From the NCBI GenBank assembly GCA_002731275.1, contig PCBK01000080.1:62001-126000 (forward strand): DNA of 64,000 nucleotides, given 5' to 3'. Numbering within the stretch: the first letter of the stretch is position 1; every line of letters begins with the position of its first letter. This document shows, piece by piece, positions 36,435 through 46,100 of this stretch. The notes below the pieces were generated by a model, which made no database searches, was not told where the DNA came from, and saw nothing but the letters and a program-made list of their open reading frames with translations. The DNA comes from Deltaproteobacteria bacterium. Lineage in GTDB: Bacteria; Myxococcota_C; UBA6777. The translations under genes were made by a program, and so were the position numbers.

Positions 36435-39080
36435 CTATTTTTTTACATCAAATTCAAGTGAGAAGCCGGTCTTTTGCTGCAAGATTGCGTTCAACGCTTG
36501 TGCTTCTCCGGCTGGCGGTTCGACGCTGATCTTGGCCTTGATCGTCGCCTGATCCTGGTGAAACCCCGGTTCTTTGCGCAAACCCCATTCTTCGGGAATC
36601 AATTGCTTGGCGATCTCCTTGATTTTGTGCTGATCTGAACGAGGTCGGATCTTGATCTCCCACCCCACTATTTTCGAGAGCTTCGCGAGCACATCGGCGT
36701 ATCGCTCACCGACATATGGCGAGATGAATGTCACCTCGAGCGCCTGTCCTTTTTGTCCCACCTTGAGCAATTCGTGCTCAGCTCCTGCAAAGACATTGCG
36801 AATGAGTTGATACGCCTGATTCAACTCTTGTGGACTCGATGCATCTGGTAGATCTGGGATACTCAGGCTGCTCGTTGACGACACTGAGGCGTCATCTGTG
36901 GAAGGTGCCTCTTTTTGTGTTGTCTGCTCTACTTTTGGTGCGTCTGGTGCCTCTGTCTCTTCGGAAGCAGGTGGCTCTTGTGGGGGAGGTGTGAGAGAGA
37001 TTCCTTTGAAGGCGAGTTGGAAACCTGTCTTCTCAAGGTATTGGTCTGCGATCGCTTGTAGCGACGGAATGGGCAGAGCTGTGGCGAGCTGTACGACGAT
37101 CTTCTCTTCTTGGAGGTGGAGGGAGGGCGTCTTCTCTAGCTTTGCGTCGGATGGGAGCAATCTATGGACGAGCTCCATGAGGGCTTGTTGGTTGGGAGTC
37201 TCTCTCAACTCAATCTCCCAACCTGTCTCTACTTTCAGCTGATCGATGACGGCCTTATGTAGCTCTTTTGCGCGTTTGGGAAAGTTAAACGACAACACAA
37301 GCGTCTGCCGCTGGTTATGTCCGCTGCGCTTGTACAAGCCGTCCTTCTTGCTGAGGTATGCGTCGACACGTTGCATTGCGCTCGCTGGATCGAGAGGGCC
37401 ACTTTTCTCCTCCTCTGCGTCGCCCTTCTTCGCCGAACGAAAATGTTTGCGCAGGGTGTACAAAAAGGGTCTCTTCTTGTCCTTTTTGAAGGGAGAATTC
37501 TTGCTGTCGAGAACAGTCGCGACGCGGAGCAATTCATTGTCGTTTTGTGCGCCTTCTGCGTCCCCCCAAAGTACGAGCAGCTCCTGAACTGTGTACAGCC
37601 TACCTGGTGTCTTTTGTGCGCGTATCATCTCGCCCAACTCGGGGAGGTTCTTGTGGGCAAAAGGTTCTTTCCTCTCGCCTTTGCTTGCCTTCTTCTTGGG
37701 ATAGAAGGTCGTCTTGATGTTGGTGACTTCGATACTTGAGCCGATGGTCGGTAGATGAACTGTTTTGACTTGTGCTTGGTGGAGGGCATCACGAAGCGCC
37801 TCTCGTGCGCCGCCTTCACCGTGAACGAGGGCTACTTGTGCAGGTGCGAAGCTACACATCGCCGAGACGATCTGGGCTGTATCTGCGTGCGCACTCAGAC
37901 CATACGTTCCAACACTACAATCGAGGCGGACTTCTTCGTTGTTGAGCCGAAGCTGACCACCACCTGCGCGTGCGACTTCTTGAATGGCGCGTCCCGGTGA
38001 TTCTTCGTCCTGGTATCCTGTGATCGCGATATGGTTGGCTGGATCGTCGATGAGCTGTCTTGCATAGACAGGGCTCGGACCACCTGAGAGCATCCCCGAG
38101 CTCGATACGATGATACCTGGACGGGTTTGGGCGGCTGCTTTTCGGGTCCGTGGGTCGTTGACAGGTTGGGCCGGACTGTCCCGAAAGAAGAAGGGATTAC
38201 CGACCTTTTGGGCGCGCTTTTTGAGCCAGGGAGAGAGCAGGTCGGGATAGGAGGCGTAGGCATTGCACACCGAACGAACCATCCCGTCGACAAAGATCGG
38301 GACTCTGCGCATGCGCTTTTGTTCCATCGCCTGACTCAACAACAAGATGATCTCTTGTGCCCGTCCGACGGCAAAAGCTGGAAACAAAATCGAACCTCTT
38401 CTGTCGATGACTTCGCTGACTTGTTCGACGAGACGATGCTCTTCTGCGGCGCGGTTGGCGTGCATACGGCCACCATAGGTGGATTCTGCGACGACGAGAT
38501 CGGGTTTGATACGTGGCAGGTACATACCTGGGATGGTCTTTTGTGGTGTGACGGAGATGTCACCACTCATCAGCAGACTGGCATCTGTTCCTTCTACGTA
38601 GACGGCTGCTGCACCGAGAATGTGTCCCGCAGGGGTGAAGGTCAGTCGAATGTCACCGTCCAGGATGTCGATGCTGCGACCAAAGGGGACGGGGCGCGTC
38701 GCGCCGAGCATCATCTCGACGGCGTGGAGGGGGTAGAGGGGAACTTCACCTTCTTGTTCGAGCTCCATCTGCATGATCTTGAGGGAGTCCATGAGAAGGA
38801 TGGTCCCGAGTGTCAGGGTGGCAGGGGTCATGTAGATGGGGACATGTGGATAGGATTGGTGGATGAGTGGCATCGCGCCGAGGTGATCCATGTGGGCGTG
38901 TGTGAGGATGATCGCGTCGATACCGCCCAATTCTTGAATGGGTGACAACCACGGCAAATTGTTTCCTGGAGCGTTCATGCGGATACCACAATCGACGAGG
39001 AGTCGTCGTCCGGATATTTCGAGCAATGTGCATGATGCGCCGACTTCATCTGCGCCGCCGAGGAATGTTAATTTGGCCAT
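36435..39080 (-). CDS. Beta-CASP metallo-beta-lactamase ribonuclease with duplicated C-terminal domain
   Basis: Residues 1-455 form a metallo-beta-lactamase/beta-CASP nuclease of the CPSF/YSH1 type: zinc motif HAHMDH at 61-66, PAGHILGAA with a His ligand, LLMSGDIS, STYGGRMHANR, PAFAVGRAQEI, GIIVSSSGMLSGG and the final YGLSAHAD. Relatives are RNA exo- or endonucleases. A Lys-rich linker and a long extension follow. Two related modules lie at about 605-690 and 785-881, each reading VI/L-x-QL...GWEI...LLP or LIP...LEKTGF or LQQKTGF, joined by a Pro/Glu/Ser-rich linker. The gene is head-to-head with a Suv3-type helicase gene, 157 bp apart, which suggests a joint role in RNA decay. Confidence 0.85.
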   Translation of the reverse strand: MAKLTFLGGADEVGASCTLLEISGRRLLVDCGIRMNAPGNNLPWLSPIQELGGIDAIILTHAHMDHLGAMPLIHQSYPHVPIYMTPATLTLGTILLMDSLKIMQMELEQEGEVPLYPLHAVEMMLGATRPVPFGRSIDILDGDIRLTFTPAGHILGAAAVYVEGTDASLLMSGDISVTPQKTIPGMYLPRIKPDLVVAESTYGGRMHANRAAEEHRLVEQVSEVIDRRGSILFPAFAVGRAQEIILLLSQAMEQKRMRRVPIFVDGMVRSVCNAYASYPDLLSPWLKKRAQKVGNPFFFRDSPAQPVNDPRTRKAAAQTRPGIIVSSSGMLSGGPSPVYARQLIDDPANHIAITGYQDEESPGRAIQEVARAGGGQLRLNNEEVRLDCSVGTYGLSAHADTAQIVSAMCSFAPAQVALVHGEGGAREALRDALHQAQVKTVHLPTIGSSIEVTNIKTTFYPKKKASKGERKEPFAHKNLPELGEMIRAQKTPGRLYTVQELLVLWGDAEGAQNDNELLRVATVLDSKNSPFKKDKKRPFLYTLRKHFRSAKKGDAEEEKSGPLDPASAMQRVDAYLSKKDGLYKRSGHNQRQTLVLSFNFPKRAKELHKAVIDQLKVETGWEIELRETPNQQALMELVHRLLPSDAKLEKTPSLHLQEEKIVVQLATALPIPSLQAIADQYLEKTGFQLAFKGISLTPPPQEPPASEETEAPDAPKVEQTTQKEAPSTDDASVSSTSSLSIPDLPDASSPQELNQAYQLIRNVFAGAEHELLKVGQKGQALEVTFISPYVGERYADVLAKLSKIVGWEIKIRPRSDQHKIKEIAKQLIPEEWGLRKEPGFHQDQATIKAKISVEPPAGEAQALNAILQQKTGFSLEFDVKK

Positions 39081-39237
39081 GTGTTGGGGATCCTTGTGTT
39101 TGCAGTCTCTGAGCGATTCTGGGACTGTTTGTATCGAAAGAAGATGGTTGTACCCGCATGTCTTGTATTTTCTTCTTTACGATATCTTGTCGTTTGTGGC
39201 AAATATAGACGCACACATTTGGGAGGATTTGTCGTCT

Positions 39238-41766
39238 ATGTCATACCAACAAGAGCTGCTCGATCTCATCGCACCAGAATACCTTTCTCTGCCCCACGAA
39301 CTGCGCCTCTATCAAGGTCTAGAGGAGACCGGGGAGACCTCTCTTGAGCGTGCCAGAGAGAACGGATTTTACAGGGTCGCAAAGGTCAACGATGAACGTC
39401 CAGCTCTATTCCTACACGAGTCACAATTCGAAGTGTTTGGGCAACTCATCCTCGAAGTTAGCCGTCTCAGGAGACTTCAAGAGGACACAGAAGATGAGCG
39501 GACAGAGCCCGAAGAAGATCTTGAAGATGTCGACGCAGAAGTGTCTTTTGACGAAGACGTCGAGATGCTCCCTGAGACCTTTGAGGCTGAACACCTCACA
39601 CTCACAACCGAGCAGTGGAAGATCTGGTTCGCGACGTTGTGGTCAGCGTGTCAGCCGTTCGAAGAAGCGCGTCCTTTGCTCGGAGACGAGGCTTCGTTCG
39701 CCAAGCCCGAAGAGGTCCTGCGTTGTTACTATCTCTCCGTCTCCCACGCAGCCGACGAAGTCGAAGCTGAGGTTGTCCCTGATTCGACAGAGGAGGCGTG
39801 GGGGTGTGATGTCGAGACGTTGAAGGCGTCGATTGTAGAGACCTTCCACAAAAGACTCGAAGGGTTGAAAGATCTGTGTCAACAGCGGCTCATCTGGAAG
39901 GAGAATGAGCGGGCCATCGGGCACTTCTTTTTTGTGGAGATCCGCGAGCGCTGGCGTCAAAAGCAGTTCACGTGGGATAAAAAGTTCGTCTTCAAGGGCG
40001 ATGTTGAGGCGAGCGAGAAGGAGAGGTGGGACCTCCTACGTTCGCAGATCTTCACATCCCACGAGAAGGACGCTTACAAGTGGTTTCGAGGGTATCGAGG
40101 GAAGCTCGATGTAGACGCCGCAAAAGAGCGCCTCTTAGGATATATTGAGGCGTGTGATGAGGCGCTGGAGACGGAGTGGAAGAGGCGAAAACATCGTCGT
40201 TTGTTCAAAGAGCGGTACAAGGAGATGTCGAGTCTGGCGTCACAATTTCCGCTCGCCCGGCAGATGAAGCGCGAGTGGATCTTTTATTGCGGTCCAACCA
40301 ACAGCGGTAAGAGTTATTCGGCATTTGAGGCACTTGCTGCTGAACAAACAGGTGTCTATCTTGCGCCACTTCGTCTGCTGGCGATGGAGGGGCAGCGTGA
40401 GCTTCAAGCTCGTGGCAAGAAGACCTCCCTGATGACTGGTGAAGAGCGCGATATTGTCGAGGGAGCAGCGTGTATCTCTTCGACGATCGAAATGCTCAAC
40501 CCCGAGCGTGTCGTTGGTGCTGCGGTCATCGACGAGATCCAATTGCTCGCGCACCCACAGCGGGGCTGGGCGTGGTTTCATGCGCTGTTTGGCGCGCCTG
40601 CCTCCAAGCTGATCTTGACAGGTTCAAAGTACATTTTGCCCCTCGTGAAGCAATGTGCTGAATATTTGCAAGAACCACTCAAAGTCATCGAGCTGGAGCG
40701 TTTTACTTCGTTGACCTGTCTGGAAGAGCCTTCGGATCTGTTGGCGCTTGAACCTGGAACGGCTGTGATCTGTTTTTCTCGGCGCGATGTGCTCGCGCTC
40801 AAACGCAAAATTGAGTCTGCTGGCAATCAGCGTGTCGCCGTGATTTACGGAGGGCTTCCGCCTGAAGTCCGTCGTCGCGAAGCGGCACGTTTTCGTGGTG
40901 GGGAAGCCGAAATCCTCGTCGCAACAGACGCGATCGGCTATGGTTTGAACTTACCCATCAAGACCGTGCTGTTTTGGAGTGTGGACAAGGTCTCTGCGGG
41001 GATTAAGCGTCCACTGATGGCGGCGGAAGCACAACAAATTGCAGGAAGGGCAGGGCGGTACGGTTTACATGAGGCTGGCTTTGTTGGAGCCTTCGAAGAG
41101 GAACATCTAGAGGTCGTGCAGGGGCTCCTTCAAGAACGTATGCACCCAACACACGGACCATATGGTATTCCACCATCTCTCGAACATCTCAAGCTGTTGT
41201 CATCGTGTCTGGAGTCAAGTGATTTACCTGAGTTGCTTCGTTACTATCGACGAGAGGCGTGGTTTGATGAGCCATTTCTCGTGCCATTTGTGCCTGAGCA
41301 GATGTTGACGATCGCCGAAGAGTTGGAGCCTGTGATCGAGGAGGCGCCCTTGACGTTGAAGTACGCCTTCTCTCTCGCGCCGATTCCTACGAAGTTTAAG
41401 CGCCTGTTACGGGAGCATAAGAGGTTGGCGAAAGCCTATGTAGAGGGGAAACCTTGGGCATTCCCGCTCTCGCAGCTGCATCCGTACTTTGCCGATTACT
41501 CGGAGAACGAGCGACAACTCTACCTCGCAGAAGAGCAGAGTCAGCGCCTTACATTATATAGTTGGTTGGCGCATCGTTTCCCTGAGCGGTTTGTGGCGGG
41601 GGAAGATGCTGAGACATTCCGTGCGATCGTCGAGCGCTTTTTGAGCCGCTCTCTCTCAAAAGGGACACCCATCAGGCGTTGTCGTCGTTGTGGTGTAAAG
41701 CTCGCTCCATTTTATCGTTTCCAGATTTGCCAGCCTTGTCATCACGGGAAAACGTTCTACCAATAA
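39238..41766 (+). CDS. Suv3-like DExH RNA helicase
   Basis: From the ATG at 39238 (GGAGG 11 bases upstream) the protein has 842 residues; the open frame reaches back into the RNase gene and is not coding there. An acidic N-terminal region of about 340 residues precedes the helicase core: Walker A GPTNSGKS (about 351-358), APLRLLAMEGQREL, LMTGEER, CISSTIEM, the DEIQ box with ARGW-like PQRGWAWFHALFG, VICFSRRDVLALKRKIE, VIYGGLPPEVRR, ILVATDAIGYGLNLP and QQIAGRAGRYG. These are signatures of SUPV3L1/Suv3. A C-terminal zinc ribbon (CRRCGVKL, then CQPC) closes the protein. Mitochondrial Suv3 unwinds RNA for a 3'-5' exonuclease; a similar partnership is inferred here. Confidence 0.87.
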   Translation: MSYQQELLDLIAPEYLSLPHELRLYQGLEETGETSLERARENGFYRVAKVNDERPALFLHESQFEVFGQLILEVSRLRRLQEDTEDERTEPEEDLEDVDAEVSFDEDVEMLPETFEAEHLTLTTEQWKIWFATLWSACQPFEEARPLLGDEASFAKPEEVLRCYYLSVSHAADEVEAEVVPDSTEEAWGCDVETLKASIVETFHKRLEGLKDLCQQRLIWKENERAIGHFFFVEIRERWRQKQFTWDKKFVFKGDVEASEKERWDLLRSQIFTSHEKDAYKWFRGYRGKLDVDAAKERLLGYIEACDEALETEWKRRKHRRLFKERYKEMSSLASQFPLARQMKREWIFYCGPTNSGKSYSAFEALAAEQTGVYLAPLRLLAMEGQRELQARGKKTSLMTGEERDIVEGAACISSTIEMLNPERVVGAAVIDEIQLLAHPQRGWAWFHALFGAPASKLILTGSKYILPLVKQCAEYLQEPLKVIELERFTSLTCLEEPSDLLALEPGTAVICFSRRDVLALKRKIESAGNQRVAVIYGGLPPEVRRREAARFRGGEAEILVATDAIGYGLNLPIKTVLFWSVDKVSAGIKRPLMAAEAQQIAGRAGRYGLHEAGFVGAFEEEHLEVVQGLLQERMHPTHGPYGIPPSLEHLKLLSSCLESSDLPELLRYYRREAWFDEPFLVPFVPEQMLTIAEELEPVIEEAPLTLKYAFSLAPIPTKFKRLLREHKRLAKAYVEGKPWAFPLSQLHPYFADYSENERQLYLAEEQSQRLTLYSWLAHRFPERFVAGEDAETFRAIVERFLSRSLSKGTPIRRCRRCGVKLAPFYRFQICQPCHHGKTFYQ

Positions 41767-42309
41767 GCTTGACGTAACACAAAGTCCGGAAACAAGGCCC
41801 GCATCAGCAGGGGATATGTTGTAAAGGTTTCGTTTCGAGACTTCGTGAGAGGACGCTGGAGAGTGAGGCTGGTACTCCAATGGGGAGAGTATTCTTTCTG
41901 ATTAGGCGTGTTGGCTTCTTTTTCTTCGAATCTTTTACTTCTTCAATGATAACGGCGTGTTTGTCTCCCTTTAGGGGGTGTTTTCCTGTGTCGAGCTCTG
42001 TGATCGTGCTCACACATCGGTCAAAAGGGAGGAATTGGAGTTGTCTTTGTCCGTTGTGAGTGTATGTTTATGTTTTGTATGGGTTTTATGATTCTTTTGT
42101 TGAGTGCGTTTTTGGGTGATATGGAGGAAGTCCCTCCCACATGAGAGGGACAATCGAAGGGGAATTCGAGCTGTAGTATTTTAATGCTTTGATATTGTGT
42201 GGTTTTTGTCGTGTTGGATGTGTTGGTATGTTGCTTGCTCTATACCGGGGCGTGAACGACGAAACAGCAGAACAGGAGGTTCTGCCAAACACTCGATAAG
42301 GAGCATATC
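41767..42309. other. 543-bp intergenic region after the helicase gene
   Basis: No gene is firmly supported. A GTG-started minus-strand frame at 41804-42013 would give a basic 69-residue peptide, but it has no ribosome binding site and no recognisable feature. There is a 7-bp hairpin GTCCCTC/GAGGGAC at 42130-42151. The last 70 bases hold the hairpin and ribosome binding site of the next gene. Confidence 0.45.
42267..42285 (+). promoter_or_regulatory. Leader hairpin before the Arg-rich protein gene
   Basis: GCAGAAC-AGGAG-GTTCTGC is a perfect 7-bp stem with an AGGAG loop, 24 bases before the ATG at 42310. A separate AAGGAG at 42298-42303 is at normal spacing. The hairpin could stabilise the mRNA or bind a regulator; no function is shown. 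Confidence 0.35.
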
Positions 42310-42939
42310 ATGAAAAAGAACATGTTGAAATCAGGTCTCATTCTCTTGTCATTCTTCTCGGTTTCTTTGCTCGCCACACAGGCATTCGCGAGCCGCACAG
42401 TCTGGCGAGGTGTGGAGAGATGTTCGACAACATCCTCAACAGTGTGTAACACAACGTGGGAAGGTGTTCGTTGCCACAAACGTTATCACACAACCTGCCG
42501 TCAACCTGTGAGAGTCTGTCGATATGGTGCCTTTGGAGTGCGAAGATGTTTCCGACGTGTCCGTCACTTTGATAAGGGATACACCAACGGTGGCTTCTTC
42601 TGGAGAACACGCTACCGACGAGGTCGACGTTTTTACAGACACAACCGACGTTTTTACAGACACAACCGACGTTTTTACAGACATAACCGACGCATCAACC
42701 GTCGCCTTCGTACTCGCACTCGCGTTCGACGTAACACACGGACCAGACGTTACCGAAACCGTACTGTGACCAGAAGCCGCACCACTCGCACGACGCGACG
42801 TGGAAACAGAGTCACCCGACGCACAACGACCCGAACACGAGTTCGTAACCGCAACACTGGCCGGACCACTCGTAGCAGCCGTACCACACGCTCCAGCCGT
42901 CGCGTCTCTTCCCGACGCGGTCGACGTAGCCGCCGATAA
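42310..42939 (+). CDS. Secreted Arg-rich repeat protein
   Basis: The 209-residue protein has a signal peptide (LILLSFFSVSLLATQAFA, cut near residue 27) and a short Cys-containing segment (about 28-95, six cysteines such as RCSTTSSTVC and CRQPVRVC). The tail of about 110 residues is made almost only of Arg with Thr, Ser, Asn, His and Tyr. The tail begins with three copies of RRFYRHN and continues with RTRTR- and TTRSSR-type units; there is no acidic residue. AAGGAG precedes the ATG. It is not homologous to the Lys-rich proteins at 13357-15860 but has the same plan: exported, Cys module plus polycationic repeat. I recognise no family; polyanion binding is a guess from charge. Confidence 0.72.
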   Translation: MKKNMLKSGLILLSFFSVSLLATQAFASRTVWRGVERCSTTSSTVCNTTWEGVRCHKRYHTTCRQPVRVCRYGAFGVRRCFRRVRHFDKGYTNGGFFWRTRYRRGRRFYRHNRRFYRHNRRFYRHNRRINRRLRTRTRVRRNTRTRRYRNRTVTRSRTTRTTRRGNRVTRRTTTRTRVRNRNTGRTTRSSRTTRSSRRVSSRRGRRSRR

Positions 42940-42977
42940 CCTTCCCCCTCTCTCCACAACTCCTCTTTCTCTGCTCG

Positions 42978-43028
42978 GGGAGGGATTGCATTTGCAACCC
43001 TCCCTCTGCTCATCTCTCTTTTTCTCCA
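42978..43028 (+). terminator. Probable terminator after the Arg-rich protein gene
   Basis: GGGAGGGATTGCA (42978-42990) pairs with TGCAACCCTCCC (42993-43004), with one bulged base, and is followed after a few bases by a T-rich run (CTCTCTTTTTCTCC). It lies about 40 bp beyond the stop codon. The left arm resembles the end of the repeats at 34347 and 34440. Confidence 0.45.
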
Positions 43029-43158
43029 TCCTATCGAAAATGTAGCAAAACACAGGATGTTGTGTTCGTCTGCGAAAAGAAGCTCAACCCTTGTGGGATG
43101 ATGTGATCTGCGTAAAATGAGTTTCATCCGAAAACATTTTACATATCAGGAAATGCAG

Positions 43159-46100
43159 ATGAAAAGATCGTGCGTTGTGCTCTTTACGTCGTTTTTTATC
43201 TATGTTGGAGGCTCCCAAGCACAGTCACCCAGCAACAAGCCGCAGCCGCTGGCGGTTGCGCTTGAAGGTGGTATCAGTATGGGAGCATATGAGGCCGGTG
43301 TTGCCTGGGTCTTGATGTCTTTTTTGAAGTTGCGTTATGAGCTGGAGCTCGGCGAGCTTCACATGAAGAAACGTGGGTATACAAACAAAGATTGTTTGAA
43401 CTTCTTTAGAAAAAAACGCGCTTCCACGGATCGGAAGTTTATCAACTATTGTCGGCTTTGGAAGCGAATGTCGGGGATGAAGAAGTCGAATGAAAATGGT
43501 TATACACTCCAAAGAAGGTTCGAAAAAAGTCGACGCTCTTTCTTGGGGCTCATCAAGGATCCGTTTAAGATTGTTTCTGTGTCTGGTGGCTCCGCTGGGA
43601 ACATCAATACATTTCTTTCTACGATGACGTGGTTTGACGAGAGCATTGGGAGTGTTCAAAACAACTACTTTTGGAATGCTTGGATGACTGTGGGGTTGAA
43701 TACTTTACAAGGCAACACCAGTCATTGCGGCACATACAAACGGGCATTGCTCTCCAATTACAAATTGATCCAACCCAATCCCACCCATGGAAACGAGCCT
43801 GCCTTTATCCGAAAGTACAATTGCCCCAATACCATCCGGGACATGTACACGATAAATGATGGCTTATTCACTCGTCGGGCGTTTATGCTTCCCATTCATT
43901 TTTTGAAAGAGAGATTTGAAAAGAAAAACCCATCGCGATTATGGTCACCGTATGCCAATAAACTTCTGAAAGATACCTTCTGGATCTCGATCCCCCTCGC
44001 AGGTGCCCAAGCTCGCGATAGTCAATTGGGTAATGTTACCTACGCCACGCAAAATTACCACGTGGCGTTTCGCCCGTTTTTGCAGGGAAAACGAATGGGG
44101 TTTTTGCAGACCCCCAAAACCCCAATCAAGAAGCAAACGCTCGGTTTCATCAGCCAACGAGTCATCCTTCGAGAGAGGAAACGATATGGTATTGCGTTCT
44201 CTACAACGCAGAATGTCTTCAAGGCAGGGAGCGCCTTTCCCATGGCATTTGGCTCCGTTGGCATCCCTGTGTGTCAGGGAACATTGAAAGCCTGTATGGC
44301 AAAGCAAAGGTTTGGTTGCAAACCTGAACAGAAAAACTCGACTTGTACAAAGTTTTTTGTGGATGGTGGCACATTTGACAATTTACCCATCGGTCTCGCA
44401 TACAACTATATCGAGAAACCCACCGATCAGCAGAAGGCCAAGATCCTCTCCATCACAACAACACGCGAGACATACCAACAGTATTCTGCTGTTCACCTTA
44501 AGCCTCCTCCAGATGCGAGCGAGTTTCGAGGTCTCTCATTTTTGCTCAAGTATTTGTCTGGGATTGCTTCTACTGCTATGACCGGAGAGAAACGCAATTT
44601 CTTCCTGGAGCTTCTTCGCAAACAACGGAATGTCAAAAAGAGAATCCGTTCACGTGCCGCTCGTCTTACTCGTGAGCGACTCAGGCAGTTGCGGATGCTT
44701 CATCAACAACAAATCCAAAAATTTCAATCTGGGATTGATACAATCCAGAAACATATCGATGAATTTTCATCTATGGGGATACTCTCCAAAGAGCAAAAGC
44801 AGCAGTCAAACGCCTTGAACCAAAAGATGCAATTTTTGCAAGAGCAACGACAGCAATTGAAGGAGTTCTTCAGGCTACAACGGCAATTATTGCGCAAAGG
44901 ATTTCCCCAACCACCCTTGGCGTCCAACCAGCGACAAAAGTTTATCCCACGACAACCCATCATCTCCCACGGAATTTATGGTTCTCACCTCGTCAGCTTT
45001 GCCGCTTTTATCGGACCACACTACCGAAAGTATGACTTCTACTTGGGAATGTTTGATGCTATGCGTATGATCTTGCGTCATGAATTCCAAAAGAAGCCCC
45101 GCGCAAGAGGCACATTCTGGAGTTCCCAAACAATCGAAGATATCCGCTTCCTTTATCGATTGTTTGAGTTGGATCGACCGAGTCATCAAGAAGCTTGGTT
45201 TGTGATCCATGCGGCTTTTGAAGAGGCTCTCCGAAAAGAATTTCAACACTCTGTATTTGAAACTCTTTTTGCGAATCGAGAGCGCAAACCAAGTGTGGTC
45301 CACAAAGAACTTCGAACAGCCTACCCACTTGTGCAACGCCTGATCACACTCAAGCGAGTCAAACGTTGGATCCAGTTCGCTTCACTCTCTGTCAGTTCAA
45401 GAACGCGGAAAATGGATCATATCTTTCCGCATCTGCTGAGTGTTGGTAAGCTCTCAGCCAAAAAGCAAGCAGCCCAACGCGCCAAAAAGGACGCCAAGAT
45501 CTTCAAGTTTGTCAAAAGGATCTATGACAGAACCCTTTATGACAGAGCGAAAAAGACGACTTTCTCGGCGTTGTATCGAAAGACATTCAACACCTCCCAG
45601 ATGAGATTGACGGAGTTGCCTCTACCAAAGACCCCTTCCAAGGAACTAAAAGTCATCACAAATGCGATCCTCATGCAAGGATATGATGTGATGCAAAAAC
45701 TTCTCGATATCTTTGAGATGGACATGTTCAACACCTCAGGGAACAAAAAAAGCCAAGCCGAAGAGAGATGTGAATCATTCTATGCTGAACTCAACATGCA
45801 GCCCAACCGAAAGAAGAGACTCGTTGCGGAGTGTGTCATAGACCTGAAGCGCGAGTGGATGTTGAGCAAACGTTATGTCATCAACAAACACAAAGGTTAC
45901 ACGAGCGATGTAGCCTACAAACAAATCCTCCAAGCTGATGGCATTTATGGGATCCAACAACGGATCAAGGCACATATCAAGGAACTCCCCCTCCTGACAA
46001 AGAACGAGAAGGATTTTGCGGAAAACTCCGTGAATTGGTTTCGGAAGATCGTAAAAAGTTTGCTCAATCGATTGTGGGAAATTGAATTGGATAATAAGAA

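Noticed and set aside
41804-42013. 69-residue minus-strand frame in the gap after the helicase gene
   Set aside because: GTG start without ribosome binding site and no recognisable features; not enough to call a gene.
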